Below, in pieces: positions 63,705 to 64,000 of a DNA stretch of 64,000 bases (its first letter is position 1; every line of letters begins with the position of its first letter). A program made the translations under genes and the position numbers. The stretch is from the NCBI RefSeq assembly GCF_014164785.1, contig NZ_JACJFN010000001.1, forward strand, positions 124,001-188,000. Reading direction: 5' to 3'. The stretch comes from Aquipseudomonas guryensis (GTDB lineage Bacteria > Pseudomonadota > Gammaproteobacteria > Pseudomonadales > Pseudomonadaceae). The notes under the pieces were generated by a model. The model did no database searches. It worked only from the letters and a program-made list of their open reading frames with translations, and was not told the origin of the DNA.

Positions 63705-64000
63705 TCAGTTGAACAGCGACTTGAGGTCGACGTCGGCCTTTTCGGCCTCGCTGAACTCCAGCAACTCGGCCGCCTGGAAGGCGAACAGACGCGCGATGAT
63801 CACGTCGGGAAACTGCTCGATGCGCACGTTGTTCAGGTTGACCGCCTCGTTGTACAGCTCGCGGCGGTCGGCGATGGCGTTCTCCAGACCGCTGATGCGC
63901 TGCTGCAGGTGCTGGAAGCTGTCATTGGCCTTGAGATCCGGATAGTTCTCGGCCAGCGCGAACAGCTGACCGAGGCCGGCACGCAGACCGCTTTCCGCCT
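63705..64000 (-). CDS. LemA family protein, C-terminal part only (partial)
   Basis: About 98 codons on the minus strand, ending TGA at 63705. The translation includes LFALAENYPDLKANDSFQ, RISGLENAIADRRELYNEAV and FPDVIIARLFAF, the LemA pattern of a helical membrane-anchored protein. The start lies beyond the window's right edge. LemA often occurs beside other membrane proteins of unknown role, as here with the GIDE-like gene. Confidence 0.88.
   Translation of the reverse strand, partial: AESGLRAGLGQLFALAENYPDLKANDSFQHLQQRISGLENAIADRRELYNEAVNLNNVRIEQFPDVIIARLFAFQAAELLEFSEAEKADVDLKSLFN

Overview
The window is a stretch of core chromosome from a GC-rich gammaproteobacterium, almost certainly a Pseudomonas-type species (Pseudomonas sensu lato). 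The gene order thrC-hom-dsbC-xerD, rplS-trmD-rimM-rpsP-ffh, purL-mltF-tadA-(multicopper oxidase)-guaA-guaB, xseA, leuA, der-bamB-yfgM-hisS-ispG-rodZ-pilF-rlmN-ndk, the complete isc cluster, cysE-trmJ-suhB, secF-secD-yajC-tgt-queA-tRNA-Leu matches the order I recall from P. aeruginosa. Protein sequences are clearly pseudomonad (PilF, RodZ, HscB, BamB). The non-aeruginosa accessory genes and REP types suggest another species, but the sequence alone does not settle which one.

Layout. 1-3.8 kb: threonine biosynthesis (thrC partial, hom), periplasmic disulfide isomerase dsbC and recombinase xerD, all on the minus strand. 3.9-8.05 kb: thioesterase, then the ribosomal/tRNA operon rpsP-rimM-trmD-rplS with its own promoter and terminator, and ffh. 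8.2-9.9 kb: plus-strand pair of a CcsA-like membrane protein and a CBS/CorC protein. 9.85-13.2 kb: minus-strand SGNH hydrolase, purT, DUF1289, gamma-carbonic-anhydrase-like and CoA NUDIX genes. 13.3-16.4 kb: small accessory genes (zinc-ribbon NUDIX, DUF2789, DUF6929-like, L,D-transpeptidase, Nif3-like). 16.6-29.2 kb: a CDGSH protein, purL, mltF, tadA, a putative metal module (DUF1326, DUF2182, multicopper oxidase) and guaBA. 29.3-37.5 kb: a MITE-like element, a small Cys-motif protein, xseA, an M23 peptidase, leuA with a possible leader peptide, an orphan solute-binding protein, and an omega-amidase/aminotransferase pair. 37.6-46.8 kb: the der-to-rlmN gene train plus ndk. 47-52.5 kb: iscRSUA-hscBA-fdx-iscX with an IscR-type operator. 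52.6-61.5 kb: cysE, trmJ, suhB, a glycine-zipper protein, secDF-yajC, tgt and queA. 61.5-64 kb: tRNA-Leu(CAA), a cold-shock gene, an RDD protein, a GIDE-like EF-hand membrane protein and a partial lemA.

Most genes serve housekeeping roles: purine synthesis (purT, purL, guaA, guaB), translation and tRNA modification (rplS, rpsP, trmD, tadA, hisS, rlmN, trmJ, tgt, queA), protein export (ffh, secDF-yajC, bamB), and Fe-S biogenesis (isc) that supplies clients encoded nearby (ispG, rlmN). No prophage, CRISPR array, integron or secretion/defence island is visible. The more unusual features are small: two or more REP families (one supplies the tadA stop codon), a MITE-like insertion abutting the guaB promoter, a CDGSH protein with an all-Cys first motif behind competing hairpins, a CBS/CorC protein lacking the usual DUF21 domain, a 25-codon reading frame ahead of leuA, and the DUF1326-DUF2182-multicopper oxidase cluster.
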